Below, in pieces: positions 34,089 to 41,936 of a stretch of DNA of 64,000 nt (position 1 is the first letter of the stretch; each line of letters opens with the position of its first letter). The DNA is from Bacillota bacterium (lineage in GTDB: Bacteria > Bacillota > Clostridia > Lachnospirales > Lachnospiraceae). The notes under the pieces are model-generated. The model was not told the origin of the DNA. It made no database searches and saw only the letters and a program-made list of their open reading frames with translations. The stretch is taken from contig JAEYGZ010000048.1 in the NCBI GenBank assembly GCA_023409535.1, positions 1-64,000 on the forward strand. The letters are read 5' to 3'. The position numbers were made by a program, and so were the translations under genes.

Positions 34089-34940
34089 TTAATCTATTAA
34101 CGGCTCCTTAATCTCTGTAATAATCAGAACCTCTTCCAAACGTCCAAAGTCTACCACCGGAGTCAGATAGGCCGATTTTGTCATAGTGCTGGCATCCAGG
34201 GTAACATCACTGACATAGCCGATCAGGATCCCTTGCAGGAAATTCGGACTGATATGTGAGGTGACGATCTCATCCCCGTCATTGATAACCGCGTCCTTAC
34301 TGATATTCTCCACACGGATTTTACCATCGTCAAGCAACTGAAGATCACCCTTTACCATGCAGGTATCGGAGGTCTTCAAAAACATGCCGCTGACACTGCT
34401 GTTATCGTCAATGATGGCACGAACCTTGGAATAATTATAATGGACGTCAGTAACGATTCCTGCCAGGCCGCTGCCGGCAAGTATATTCATATTAACCTTG
34501 ATACCGTCTCTGGAGCCCTTATCGATGGTGAATACATTATACCAGTTATTTGAATCCTTGCTGATGACCCTTGCCGCTACCTTAGGGTAATCCAGATATT
34601 TCTGATCCAGTTCGTACAGCTCACGCAAACCGTCCAGCTCATACTTATCCTGAAGCAGCAGCTTGTTCTGATAGGAAAGCACATTCACCTGTTCCTTTAA
34701 CTGCTCGTTTTCCTCCAGCAGCTTGTTAATACTTTTGAAGCTATCCAGCCGGTTGGCTAAAAAGGTTCCGACGGAATTAATTCCCGATTGCATCGGCGTC
34801 ACTACGATACCGACGGCATCCTTCACCGGTGACAGCTTTTCACCGTACCGGAAGGAAAATATGATTAAGCCGATACAGAAAATAACTAACGCGATGAGAA
34901 CATGCTTTGGATTAATATTGAATTTTGTCCTGCGTCTCAT
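34089..34940 (-). CDS. mreC: rod shape-determining protein MreC
   Basis: 283 residues. One membrane helix (about 12-28) is followed by a coiled coil (LLEENEQLKEQVNVLSYQN, about 73-91) and the beta-rich MreC domain (VAARVISKDSNNWYNVFTIDKGSRDGIK in part, LAGIVTDV, DNSSVSG). It sits outside the membrane and connects MreB inside with PBP2 outside. The length is normal. ATG 34940 follows mreB by 34 bp. Confidence 0.94.
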   Translation of the reverse strand: MRRRTKFNINPKHVLIALVIFCIGLIIFSFRYGEKLSPVKDAVGIVVTPMQSGINSVGTFLANRLDSFKSINKLLEENEQLKEQVNVLSYQNKLLLQDKYELDGLRELYELDQKYLDYPKVAARVISKDSNNWYNVFTIDKGSRDGIKVNMNILAGSGLAGIVTDVHYNYSKVRAIIDDNSSVSGMFLKTSDTCMVKGDLQLLDDGKIRVENISKDAVINDGDEIVTSHISPNFLQGILIGYVSDVTLDASTMTKSAYLTPVVDFGRLEEVLIITEIKEPLID

Positions 34941-34974
34941 TGTTTCTCTCCATTTATCAATTGTTCTGCGAAAT

Positions 34975-35997
34975 CTAATTCACGATGGTCTTTGCCCTTA
35001 AGGTGTCAGCAAGCGAGGCAAACTTATGGTCTTCTATAATTTTGCCCAGACCGTTCACTACCGTATTGGAGGAATCGGGGCAGATATTGATCTTCAGATC
35101 GGTTTCCTTGTTCATGAGCTGGTCCAGGGCAAATATTTTCGCAGATCCACCGGTGATATAAATTCCGCTGTCGATGATATCTGAAGATATCTCCGGCGGG
35201 GTGCGCTCCAATATAATTTTAACCGCATCAATAATGGAAAACATATATTCGCAGATGGCTTCATACACATCCTTGGAGCTGACCTCCATCTCTGAAGGGA
35301 GGCCGGTCACCACATCACGGCCGTATACCTTGATGGAAGCCTCCATATTACCAAAGGCACAAGCCAGGGTTTTCTTAATATTCTCAGAGGTCTTGTCGCC
35401 GATATAGAGGTTATATTTGCGTTTCACCATATTCTTGATGGCTTCATCCAGACGATTGCCGCCAACCGGTATCAGCTTGCTAAGTACAATGCCGCCAAGG
35501 GAAAGTATGGATACCTCCGTAGTGTCCGCACCGATATCCACGATCATAACGCCTCTTGCAGTCAAAATGTCCAGTCCGGCGCCGACTGCATCAGCGATGG
35601 GTTTTTCTACAATCTTTATCTTGCCGACCTTTAGATTAGAGCTGGCAATCAGATCATAGAAGGAACGGCGCTCTACCTCTGTAATATCCGTCGGAGTTGC
35701 AACGATAAAGTCTGCGGAGCCGAGATGCTTGATACCTCCGATGCGATGCATAAAGGTCCGGAGAAGTGACATCATATTTGCCACATCCGCAATGACGCCG
35801 TTTCTGACCGGATAGCTGACATTAATGCTCGACGGTGCCTTTTCATACATTTCAAAGGCATCGTTGCCGGCTGCGATGACATCCTTTCGATTGGATACTG
35901 CGATGATATTACGTTCGTCCAGTACAACGCCCTGTCCTTTTTTATAAATCTTAATCGTGCTGGTACCAAAATCTATGCCAAATGCTTTTGAAGCCAT
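34975..35997 (-). CDS. mreB: rod shape-determining actin homologue MreB/Mbl
   Basis: 340 residues with actin-like phosphate loops: FGIDFGTSTIKIYKKG (residues 6-21), GVMIVDIGADTTEVSIL and IYITGGSAKI. It assembles ATP-dependent filaments under the membrane that guide lateral wall synthesis. Some segments (KKGQGVVLDERNIIAVSNRKDVIAAG) differ from the common MreB text, so it may be an Mbl-like paralogue. ATG 35997 follows an AGGAGGTTTTTTATT ribosome site. It lies 87 bp after radC. Confidence 0.93.
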   Translation of the reverse strand: MASKAFGIDFGTSTIKIYKKGQGVVLDERNIIAVSNRKDVIAAGNDAFEMYEKAPSSINVSYPVRNGVIADVANMMSLLRTFMHRIGGIKHLGSADFIVATPTDITEVERRSFYDLIASSNLKVGKIKIVEKPIADAVGAGLDILTARGVMIVDIGADTTEVSILSLGGIVLSKLIPVGGNRLDEAIKNMVKRKYNLYIGDKTSENIKKTLACAFGNMEASIKVYGRDVVTGLPSEMEVSSKDVYEAICEYMFSIIDAVKIILERTPPEISSDIIDSGIYITGGSAKIFALDQLMNKETDLKINICPDSSNTVVNGLGKIIEDHKFASLADTLRAKTIVN

Positions 35998-36084
35998 AAT
36001 AAAAAACCTCCTAAAATTAAGTCTCAGTAAAATGCCAGGTCTGCTCTTTGAATAGTTTACAGATGTGAATTATGCTTTTTTCAT

Positions 36085-36783
36085 TCACAGGATTCCCATT
36101 TCTTTCAAACTGATATATCTATTATCGCCAATAATTATATGATCCATAAGTGAAATTCCAATTAAATTACCGGCCTCAGTAAGTCTTTTTGTTACCCTGA
36201 TATCTTCAGTGCTTGGTGTCGGATCACCGCTGGGATGGTTATGCAGCAAGATAATGTTGACCGCCTCGTACTTGACGGCATGTACAAATATTTCGCGGGT
36301 CGGCATGATGGAGGTATTCACAGTACCCTCTGAGATTACCATATCCTTGATGATCTTATTCTTGGAATCCATCATGATGAGTAAAACCTGTTCTCTGGTC
36401 AGATGCCGCATATCCTGCATGTAATAATCCGCAACGCTTTGAGGTGTCGTAAGACGCAGACTGTCGCGTCCGGTCTCTTTCGCCATCCGCCTGGTAAGCT
36501 CTGTCAGGCATAAAAGCTCGATGGCCTTCACCCTGCCTATCCCCCTGATTTTTGTCAGTTCCTTCAGAGTCAGATAATTCAGCCCCTTCAGGCCCGGATG
36601 GGCGGTTGAATAGTTTAAGATATTCACTGCAAGATCAATTGCTCTTTGCTGTTTTGTCCCTGTCCGGATGATGACAGCCAGTAATTCGGCATCAGATAAC
36701 GTGCCTGCTCCGTAGTGCTCGCATTTCTCATAAGGACGTTCGGACGTAGGTAATTCCTTGACTGTTAAATAGTTTTCTTTCAT
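36085..36783 (-). CDS. radC: RadC family JAMM-domain protein
   Basis: 232 residues. A helix-hairpin-helix part (LTKIRGIGRVKAIELL, about 67-82) is followed by the MPN/JAMM fold, with the metal motif IILLHNHPSGDPTPSTED (about 175-192: H-x-H and the Asp). The family's real role is open, and the old link to recombination repair is doubtful. It starts the cell-shape gene run, the standard radC-mreB order. AGGAGGAGCAA precedes ATG 36783. Confidence 0.93.
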   Translation of the reverse strand: MKENYLTVKELPTSERPYEKCEHYGAGTLSDAELLAVIIRTGTKQQRAIDLAVNILNYSTAHPGLKGLNYLTLKELTKIRGIGRVKAIELLCLTELTRRMAKETGRDSLRLTTPQSVADYYMQDMRHLTREQVLLIMMDSKNKIIKDMVISEGTVNTSIMPTREIFVHAVKYEAVNIILLHNHPSGDPTPSTEDIRVTKRLTEAGNLIGISLMDHIIIGDNRYISLKEMGIL

Positions 36784-36907
36784 TTGCTCCTCCTAAGTTC
36801 TCTCTCTCCAGGAAATCACTTACAAAAAGAAGCAGTACAAAAATAAATATCTATCTCTTATGCCTGAGCAATCTGCGGCATAAAAATAACCGTATCATAT
36901 GTATAAA

Positions 36908-37186
36908 TTATAGAACCTTCTTGTAAATAAATATAGCTGCAATAACGCCAAGGACGCTTCCGACGGTAACCTTTAAGCGAAAGCCGAAGCTTAGGACAAG
37001 AACGCCGAGATCAAGGGTTGCGACGTTGTTATTGTCCGCATTTCCGATGGCAAAATTAATTCCGTAATTAAGCCAATTTAAGGCTGAGACCTCCCTGAGA
37101 AGATGTCCAAGAAAACTCCCGACCACAATACCGATCAGAATAAGAAGGAATAAAGCCCAATTGTTTTTACTGTAGGTTCTTGCCAT
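36908..37186 (-). CDS. DUF4321 small membrane protein
   Basis: 92 residues with two membrane helices: WALFLLILIGIVVGSFLGHLL (about 10-30) and LKVTVGSVLGVIAAIFIYKKVL at the C-terminus. Between them lies a Gly/Asn/Asp-rich loop and LGVLVLSFGFRL. This is the pattern of the Firmicutes DUF4321 family, found beside radC-mreB and of unknown function. It ends 124 bp before radC, and a promoter-like pair lies upstream at 37278-37306. Confidence 0.85.
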   Translation of the reverse strand: MARTYSKNNWALFLLILIGIVVGSFLGHLLREVSALNWLNYGINFAIGNADNNNVATLDLGVLVLSFGFRLKVTVGSVLGVIAAIFIYKKVL

Positions 37187-37277
37187 ATATACCTTGTCCC
37201 CCTATGTGTAATTAAGGCTATGATTTCAGCAGTACAAGGGTTTAAACAACCGGCAGAATCATTCCTAATTAAGTAAC

Positions 37278-37306
37278 ATTCTATCACAAATGCCTTAATT
37301 TGTATA
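37278..37306 (-). promoter_or_regulatory. candidate promoter upstream of the DUF4321 gene
   Basis: On the minus strand TATACA (37306-37301), 17 bp, TAGAAT (37283-37278), about 90 bp before the DUF4321 start. This may be the promoter of the DUF4321-radC-mre-min-rodA run. Confidence 0.45.
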
Positions 37307-37342
37307 CTTTATATTGTGATTTTGTGACCTTTCGGCTACCAG

Positions 37343-38632
37343 CTACAGGTTAAGCAATCCTTCCTCATAAAGCTTCTGGACTGACATCATAATACCGAAT
37401 TTGGCGTGGTACCAGGTAAGCCCCCCCTGAAAATACACCGTATAGGGCGGTTTAATCGGCGCATCAGCAGACAGCTCGATGGAAGAACCTTGTACGAAGG
37501 CTCCTGCTGCCATAATCACATCACTCTGATAGCCGGGCATAGCCCAGGGTTCCGGAACAACGTAGCTGTCTACCGGAGCTGCTGCCTGTATTCCGCGGCA
37601 GAAGGCAATGACAGCTTCCGCCGAACCCAGCGTTACAGCCTGAATGATATCATAACGGTCCTCACTGCCGTTTGGCAATACCTCAAATTGAAGACGTTCA
37701 TAGATATTTGCCGCAAAAATCGCACCTTTTAATGCACCGGATACTACCTGGGGCGCAAGGAAGAAGCCCTGGAACAGAGGCGCATTTAAACCTAAGGTGG
37801 CGCCTACTTCTTTGCCGAGGCCAGGGGCTGTCAGGCGATAAGCAGCATTTTCAACATACTCCTTCTTTCCGACGATATAGCCCCCGATCGGAGCCAGACC
37901 GCCGCCGGGATTCTTGATCAGTGATCCGACACATAAATCCGCTCCCACCTGGGTGGGTTCGAGGATATCCACGAATTCACCGTAGCAATTATCAACCATG
38001 CAGATGACATCCGGCTTAATTCCTTTAATATAACGAATTAATTCTCCGATTCTCTCCACAGAAAGGGTTGGGCGGCTTGCATAGCCTTTGGAGCGCTGTA
38101 TGGTTACCAGCCGGGTGCCGGGATGAATGGCTGCTTTGATGCCCTCGAAATCAAAGCTTCCGTCAGGCAGCAAATCCACCTGGGAATAGGTGATACCAAA
38201 CTCCGACAGGGAGCCCTTTGTCTTGGTGATGCCTATCACACCCTCCAGGGTATCGTAAGGCTTTCCTACGGGAGAGAGAATCTCGTCTCCGGGGCGAAGA
38301 TTGCCGGACAGGGCTACAGTAAGGGCATGGGTTCCGCTGATGAGCTGCGGTCTGACTAAGGCATCCTCCGCCTGGAATACATCGGCGTATACCCGTTCCA
38401 GGGTATCTCTGCCCATATCATTGTAGCCATAGCCGGTGGTTGCCGCAAAATGAATGTCACTGAGCCGGTTATCCTGCATAGCCTTCAGGACCTTCATCTG
38501 ATTGTATTCCGCTGTTTGATCTATGGTCTGAAAGCGTTCCGTAAGGCTTGCCTCGATATCTGTACAAAAGCGGAGCACCTTTTCGTCAATTCCGAGGGTC
38601 TGGTATGCTTTCTTTAGTTCCTGCTGCTGCAA
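37343..38632 (-). CDS. methionine gamma-lyase family PLP-dependent protein (YnbB/aluminium-resistance type)
   Basis: About 430 residues with a type I PLP fold. The FAATTGYGYNDMGRDTLERVYADVF start and the region CMVDNCYGEFVDILEPTQVGADLCVGSLIKNPGGGLAPIGGY carry the Asp and the lysine (SLIKNPGG). ALVRPQLISGTHA is the phosphate loop. It belongs to the family annotated as methionine gamma-lyase or aluminium resistance protein and is found with glnR or hfq-miaA-mutL in Firmicutes. The reaction is unproved. The start is TTG 38632 (GGAGG 8 bases upstream), not TTG 38647, which overlaps the ribosome site. Confidence 0.86.
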   Translation of the reverse strand: MQQQELKKAYQTLGIDEKVLRFCTDIEASLTERFQTIDQTAEYNQMKVLKAMQDNRLSDIHFAATTGYGYNDMGRDTLERVYADVFQAEDALVRPQLISGTHALTVALSGNLRPGDEILSPVGKPYDTLEGVIGITKTKGSLSEFGITYSQVDLLPDGSFDFEGIKAAIHPGTRLVTIQRSKGYASRPTLSVERIGELIRYIKGIKPDVICMVDNCYGEFVDILEPTQVGADLCVGSLIKNPGGGLAPIGGYIVGKKEYVENAAYRLTAPGLGKEVGATLGLNAPLFQGFFLAPQVVSGALKGAIFAANIYERLQFEVLPNGSEDRYDIIQAVTLGSAEAVIAFCRGIQAAAPVDSYVVPEPWAMPGYQSDVIMAAGAFVQGSSIELSADAPIKPPYTVYFQGGLTWYHAKFGIMMSVQKLYEEGLLNL

Positions 38633-38751
38633 TGTTATATCCTCCAATTTCTGTGATTAGTTAACATAATTATATTATGTTGTATTTGTCTGAAAGCAGT
38701 GTTATTCGGAATTGCTTCAGGTTTTATAATATTCAATGTTTGTAAAGAGGA

Positions 38752-38796
38752 AGCCGGTTTATGACACTTGAATTAATATTGTTAAATTAACCGGCT
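38752..38796 (-). repeat. inverted repeat across the miaA stop codon
   Basis: AGCCGGTT (38752-38759) and AACCGGCT (38789-38796) are perfectly complementary around a 29-base AT loop, and the left arm on the minus strand covers the miaA stop. The sequence after it is TCCTCTTTAC, a weak T-run, so it is a poor terminator. Confidence 0.4.
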
Positions 38797-39742
38797 ATGA
38801 GATAATTTCCTTATCCTTTAATTGGGTAATCAGATAATGAAGTATTTCCGCATCATCAGCAAAGTCCTCCTTATTCACCCAGAGGACCTCCTTCTCTCTC
38901 TTAAACCAGGTAAGCTGGCGTTTTGCAAAGTGTCTGGTATCCCTTTTCAGAATATCTATGGCTTCTTCCAGCGTGCAGGTACCGTCCAGATAAGCAAAAA
39001 GCTCCTTATAGCCAAGTCCCTGCATGGATACCAGATCTCTGGGATAGCCCTTGGTATCCAGAGCCTTCACTTCCTCCAGGAGACCCCGCCGTAACATAAG
39101 ATCAACACGCCGGTTGATGTTCTCATAAAGCTTTGTACGGTCCCTGTTCAGGACAAAATAACAGAATTGATAGGGCGAGTCCTTGCCGCGCTGTTCTTTG
39201 TTATGCCGGGAGATTTTATCCCCGGTTTGTCCGGCATATTCCAGAGCCCGGATCACACGCTTGCTGTTGTTGGGATGTATCAGACCGGCACTGTCAGGAT
39301 CAATTTGCCTAAGCATATCATGAAGATACTCTGCTCCATATTCCTGCAGCAGCGCTTCCAGCTCCGTCCGACAGGAGCCGTCGTTCTCTTCTGAAGTAAA
39401 ATCAATATCATACAGTACTGCCTGGATGTAAAAGCCGGTTCCGCCGACCAGAATAGGAAGCTTCCCTTTCTTGTAAATCTGTTTCATATATTCCTTGGCC
39501 AGCTGTTGAAAACGGACGACATTAAACTCTTCCTCCGGCTCGAATTCATCAATCAGATAATGGGGAATACCGTCCATCTCAGGGACAGAAATTTTGGCGG
39601 TACCGATATCCATATGCTTATATACCTGCATGGAGTCGGCAGAGATAATCTCCCCTCCCACTGCTTTGGCCAAAGCAATGGAAAGGGAGGTCTTCCCGAC
39701 GGAGGTTGGTCCGGTCAGAATAACTAATGGCTGTTTCTTCAC
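38795..39742 (-). CDS. miaA: tRNA dimethylallyltransferase
   Basis: 315 residues. The P-loop is VILTGPTSVGKTSLSIALA (residues 7-25), followed by ISADSMQVYKHMDIGTAK, HYLIDEFEP and the tRNA-binding GGTGFYIQA. It adds dimethylallyl to A37 of tRNAs that read UNN codons. The start codon is GTG 39742 with GAGGT 8 bases upstream. It lies 16 bp after mutL, in the usual mutS-mutL-miaA order. Confidence 0.95.
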   Translation of the reverse strand: MKKQPLVILTGPTSVGKTSLSIALAKAVGGEIISADSMQVYKHMDIGTAKISVPEMDGIPHYLIDEFEPEEEFNVVRFQQLAKEYMKQIYKKGKLPILVGGTGFYIQAVLYDIDFTSEENDGSCRTELEALLQEYGAEYLHDMLRQIDPDSAGLIHPNNSKRVIRALEYAGQTGDKISRHNKEQRGKDSPYQFCYFVLNRDRTKLYENINRRVDLMLRRGLLEEVKALDTKGYPRDLVSMQGLGYKELFAYLDGTCTLEEAIDILKRDTRHFAKRQLTWFKREKEVLWVNKEDFADDAEILHYLITQLKDKEIIS

Positions 39743-39758
39743 TTATCATAACCTCACT

Positions 39759-41822
39759 TTATAGAATACGTTTGAATTTACGTTCCAGCTCATACTGACT
39801 CATGGAAATGATTACCGGTCTGCCATGAGGGCAATGATAGGGATTCTCAAGAGTTAAAAGCTCTTTTATCAAGGCAGACGCTTCTTCATGGGAAAAGCTG
39901 TGGTTAGCCTTAACGGCAGCTTTACAGGACATGGTAGCCACCCGTTCCAGTATGGAGGCGGCATTGGTAATACCGGTATAGGCTTCCTCAACCATATCAT
40001 CAATAAATTCCAGCAGAAGCTCCTTCTCGGATAATCCGTACAGATCGGCCGGTACGGCACGTACGGAGAATTCATTACCGCCAAAGTGCTCAATTTCATA
40101 CCCCAGACGCTCCAGCACCTCCTGTCTTTTCAGCAGGACCTCCTGTTCCCGAAGGGTTAAGGATAATACGATAGGCGGAAGCAGCTGTTGGGACAGATTT
40201 GTCTTGGTTCCCGCAGCAGCCATAATTCTCTCATATAATACCTTCTCATGGGCGGCATGCTGGTCAATGATATAAAGCTCCTTCTTATATTCCACCAGCC
40301 AATAGGTTGAAAATACCTGGCCGATGATTCGGTGTTCACTAAAAGCCTGCTTTGAAAGGAACGGAGAAGTCTCTTCTTCAGAAACAGCGGGAGCAGTTTC
40401 ACCGGATGCGGCCGCCTCATCAGCAACAGCTTTAGAAACTGCTTCTTTTGCTTGCATGTCCGCGAACAGATTGAGCTGCTTCTCTGTTGCAATCTGTGGC
40501 TGCGGCTTCTGATTGGCGGCCTTTAACAGGTCAGGGGAAGCTTCGGATCCCGATAATATTTGAAGCGCCTTTAAACTGGCTTCTGGGGATGCGGCTTTTA
40601 CCGGCCCGGAGGCCGGATAAGCTGATTTGGTTTCCGAGACCCTATTGCTGTAAGGCTGATTAGAAGTATTGCCATAGGCTACCTGAGCGGTGCTTATCTC
40701 CTTTGGCTGGCTTGGCTGGCTGCCGCTTTGATGCTGCAGCTGAGTTCTTCTGTTTTGTTCAAAGGGTTCCGGTAACGCCTGCTGCGTCTCTCTGGTATCC
40801 TCCTGTCTGGTTAAGGTCACCTTTGGTATCAGCTCCTTACCCGCAAGAGCATCCCGGATGGAATGATAAATGAACTGGTATACCGCCTCTCCGTTTCCCA
40901 GCCTGATCTCCAGCTTCTGCGGATGAACGTTAACATCAATCAAGGACGGATCCAGCTCAAAGTAAATGGAAGTAAAGGGATATTTATGCTGCATCATATA
41001 TGGCTTATAGGCTTCTTCAATCGCTTTGGTGATTATACTGCTCTTAATATACCTGCCATTGATAAAATAATTCTCGTAATTACGGTTTCCCCTTGTAATT
41101 ACCGGCTTACCGAGAAAGCCGGTAAGCTTCATGCTTTCTGCTTCGACGTCCAGCGGCAGCAGTTCTTTTGCAATATCCCTGCCGTATACCTGATAGAGAA
41201 TATCCTTACTGCTATTATTGCCGGTAGATTGAAGCTTTACCTGATTATTCATAATAAATTTAAAGGAAATGTTCGGATGGGATACCATCAGCCGCTCCAT
41301 CAGGTCGCTGACATAGCCCCCTTCCGTCATGGCAGACTTTAGGAATTTGCGTCTTGCCGGTGTATTATAAAACAGATTTCTCACAATGATTGTAGTACCG
41401 CCGGGGCAGCCGATCTCCTCCAGGATCTTCTCCTCTCCGCCCTCAATGGTATAACGAAAGCCGTTTAAGGCGGTGGGTGTCTTGGTAATCAGCTCCACCT
41501 GCGCAACGGAGGCAATGCTGGATAAAGCCTCGCCGCGAAAGCCGAGACTTCTTACGCTGAGCAAATCCTCGGCCGTCCGGATCTTACTGGTGGCGTGGCG
41601 TAAAAATGCCAAGGGGATATCCTCCTTCGCTATTCCCGCACCATTATCGGTGATACGGATAAAGGACAGTCCGCCTTCCTTGACCTCCGCCGTAATAGCT
41701 GTGGCTCCTGCATCCATGGCATTTTCGATTAATTCCTTAACTACGGCACTGGGGCGTTCCACGACCTCTCCGGCCGCGATCTGATTGATGGTTGCTTCAT
41801 CGAGTATATGAATCAAAGACAT
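39759..41822 (-). CDS. mutL: DNA mismatch repair protein MutL
   Basis: 687 residues. The GHKL ATPase part has IAAGEVVERPSAVVKELIENAMDAGA (in part), ITDNGAGI and GFRGEALSSI. A Gln/Ser/Pro/Ala-rich linker spans about 335-480. The C-terminal domain holds the endonuclease motif IIDQHAAHEKVLYERI and the zinc-site partners SCKAAVKA and CPHGRPVI, as in Gram-positive MutL that nicks DNA. It acts after MutS, without MutH. ATG 41822 is 114 bp after mutS. Confidence 0.95.
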   Translation of the reverse strand: MSLIHILDEATINQIAAGEVVERPSAVVKELIENAMDAGATAITAEVKEGGLSFIRITDNGAGIAKEDIPLAFLRHATSKIRTAEDLLSVRSLGFRGEALSSIASVAQVELITKTPTALNGFRYTIEGGEEKILEEIGCPGGTTIIVRNLFYNTPARRKFLKSAMTEGGYVSDLMERLMVSHPNISFKFIMNNQVKLQSTGNNSSKDILYQVYGRDIAKELLPLDVEAESMKLTGFLGKPVITRGNRNYENYFINGRYIKSSIITKAIEEAYKPYMMQHKYPFTSIYFELDPSLIDVNVHPQKLEIRLGNGEAVYQFIYHSIRDALAGKELIPKVTLTRQEDTRETQQALPEPFEQNRRTQLQHQSGSQPSQPKEISTAQVAYGNTSNQPYSNRVSETKSAYPASGPVKAASPEASLKALQILSGSEASPDLLKAANQKPQPQIATEKQLNLFADMQAKEAVSKAVADEAAASGETAPAVSEEETSPFLSKQAFSEHRIIGQVFSTYWLVEYKKELYIIDQHAAHEKVLYERIMAAAGTKTNLSQQLLPPIVLSLTLREQEVLLKRQEVLERLGYEIEHFGGNEFSVRAVPADLYGLSEKELLLEFIDDMVEEAYTGITNAASILERVATMSCKAAVKANHSFSHEEASALIKELLTLENPYHCPHGRPVIISMSQYELERKFKRIL

Positions 41823-41936
41823 GCGATTCCCCCATTCCTATGTATGTGTATGAATTTGTTCCGTGTATGCTGATTAATAAACTCCGTATACACAACTAAA
41901 ATAAATTCCGTGACTGCTATATCTGTATGAAAACAT

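Noticed and set aside
36858..36883. TTATGCC / GGCATAA inverted repeat between radC and DUF4321
   Set aside because: Only 7 bp with no T-run in the sense direction; not called as a terminator.
37307..38794. possible SAM riboswitch or T-box before the methionine-lyase-like gene
   Set aside because: The 160-base leader region is plain AT-rich sequence with no conserved SAM or T-box core that I can see.
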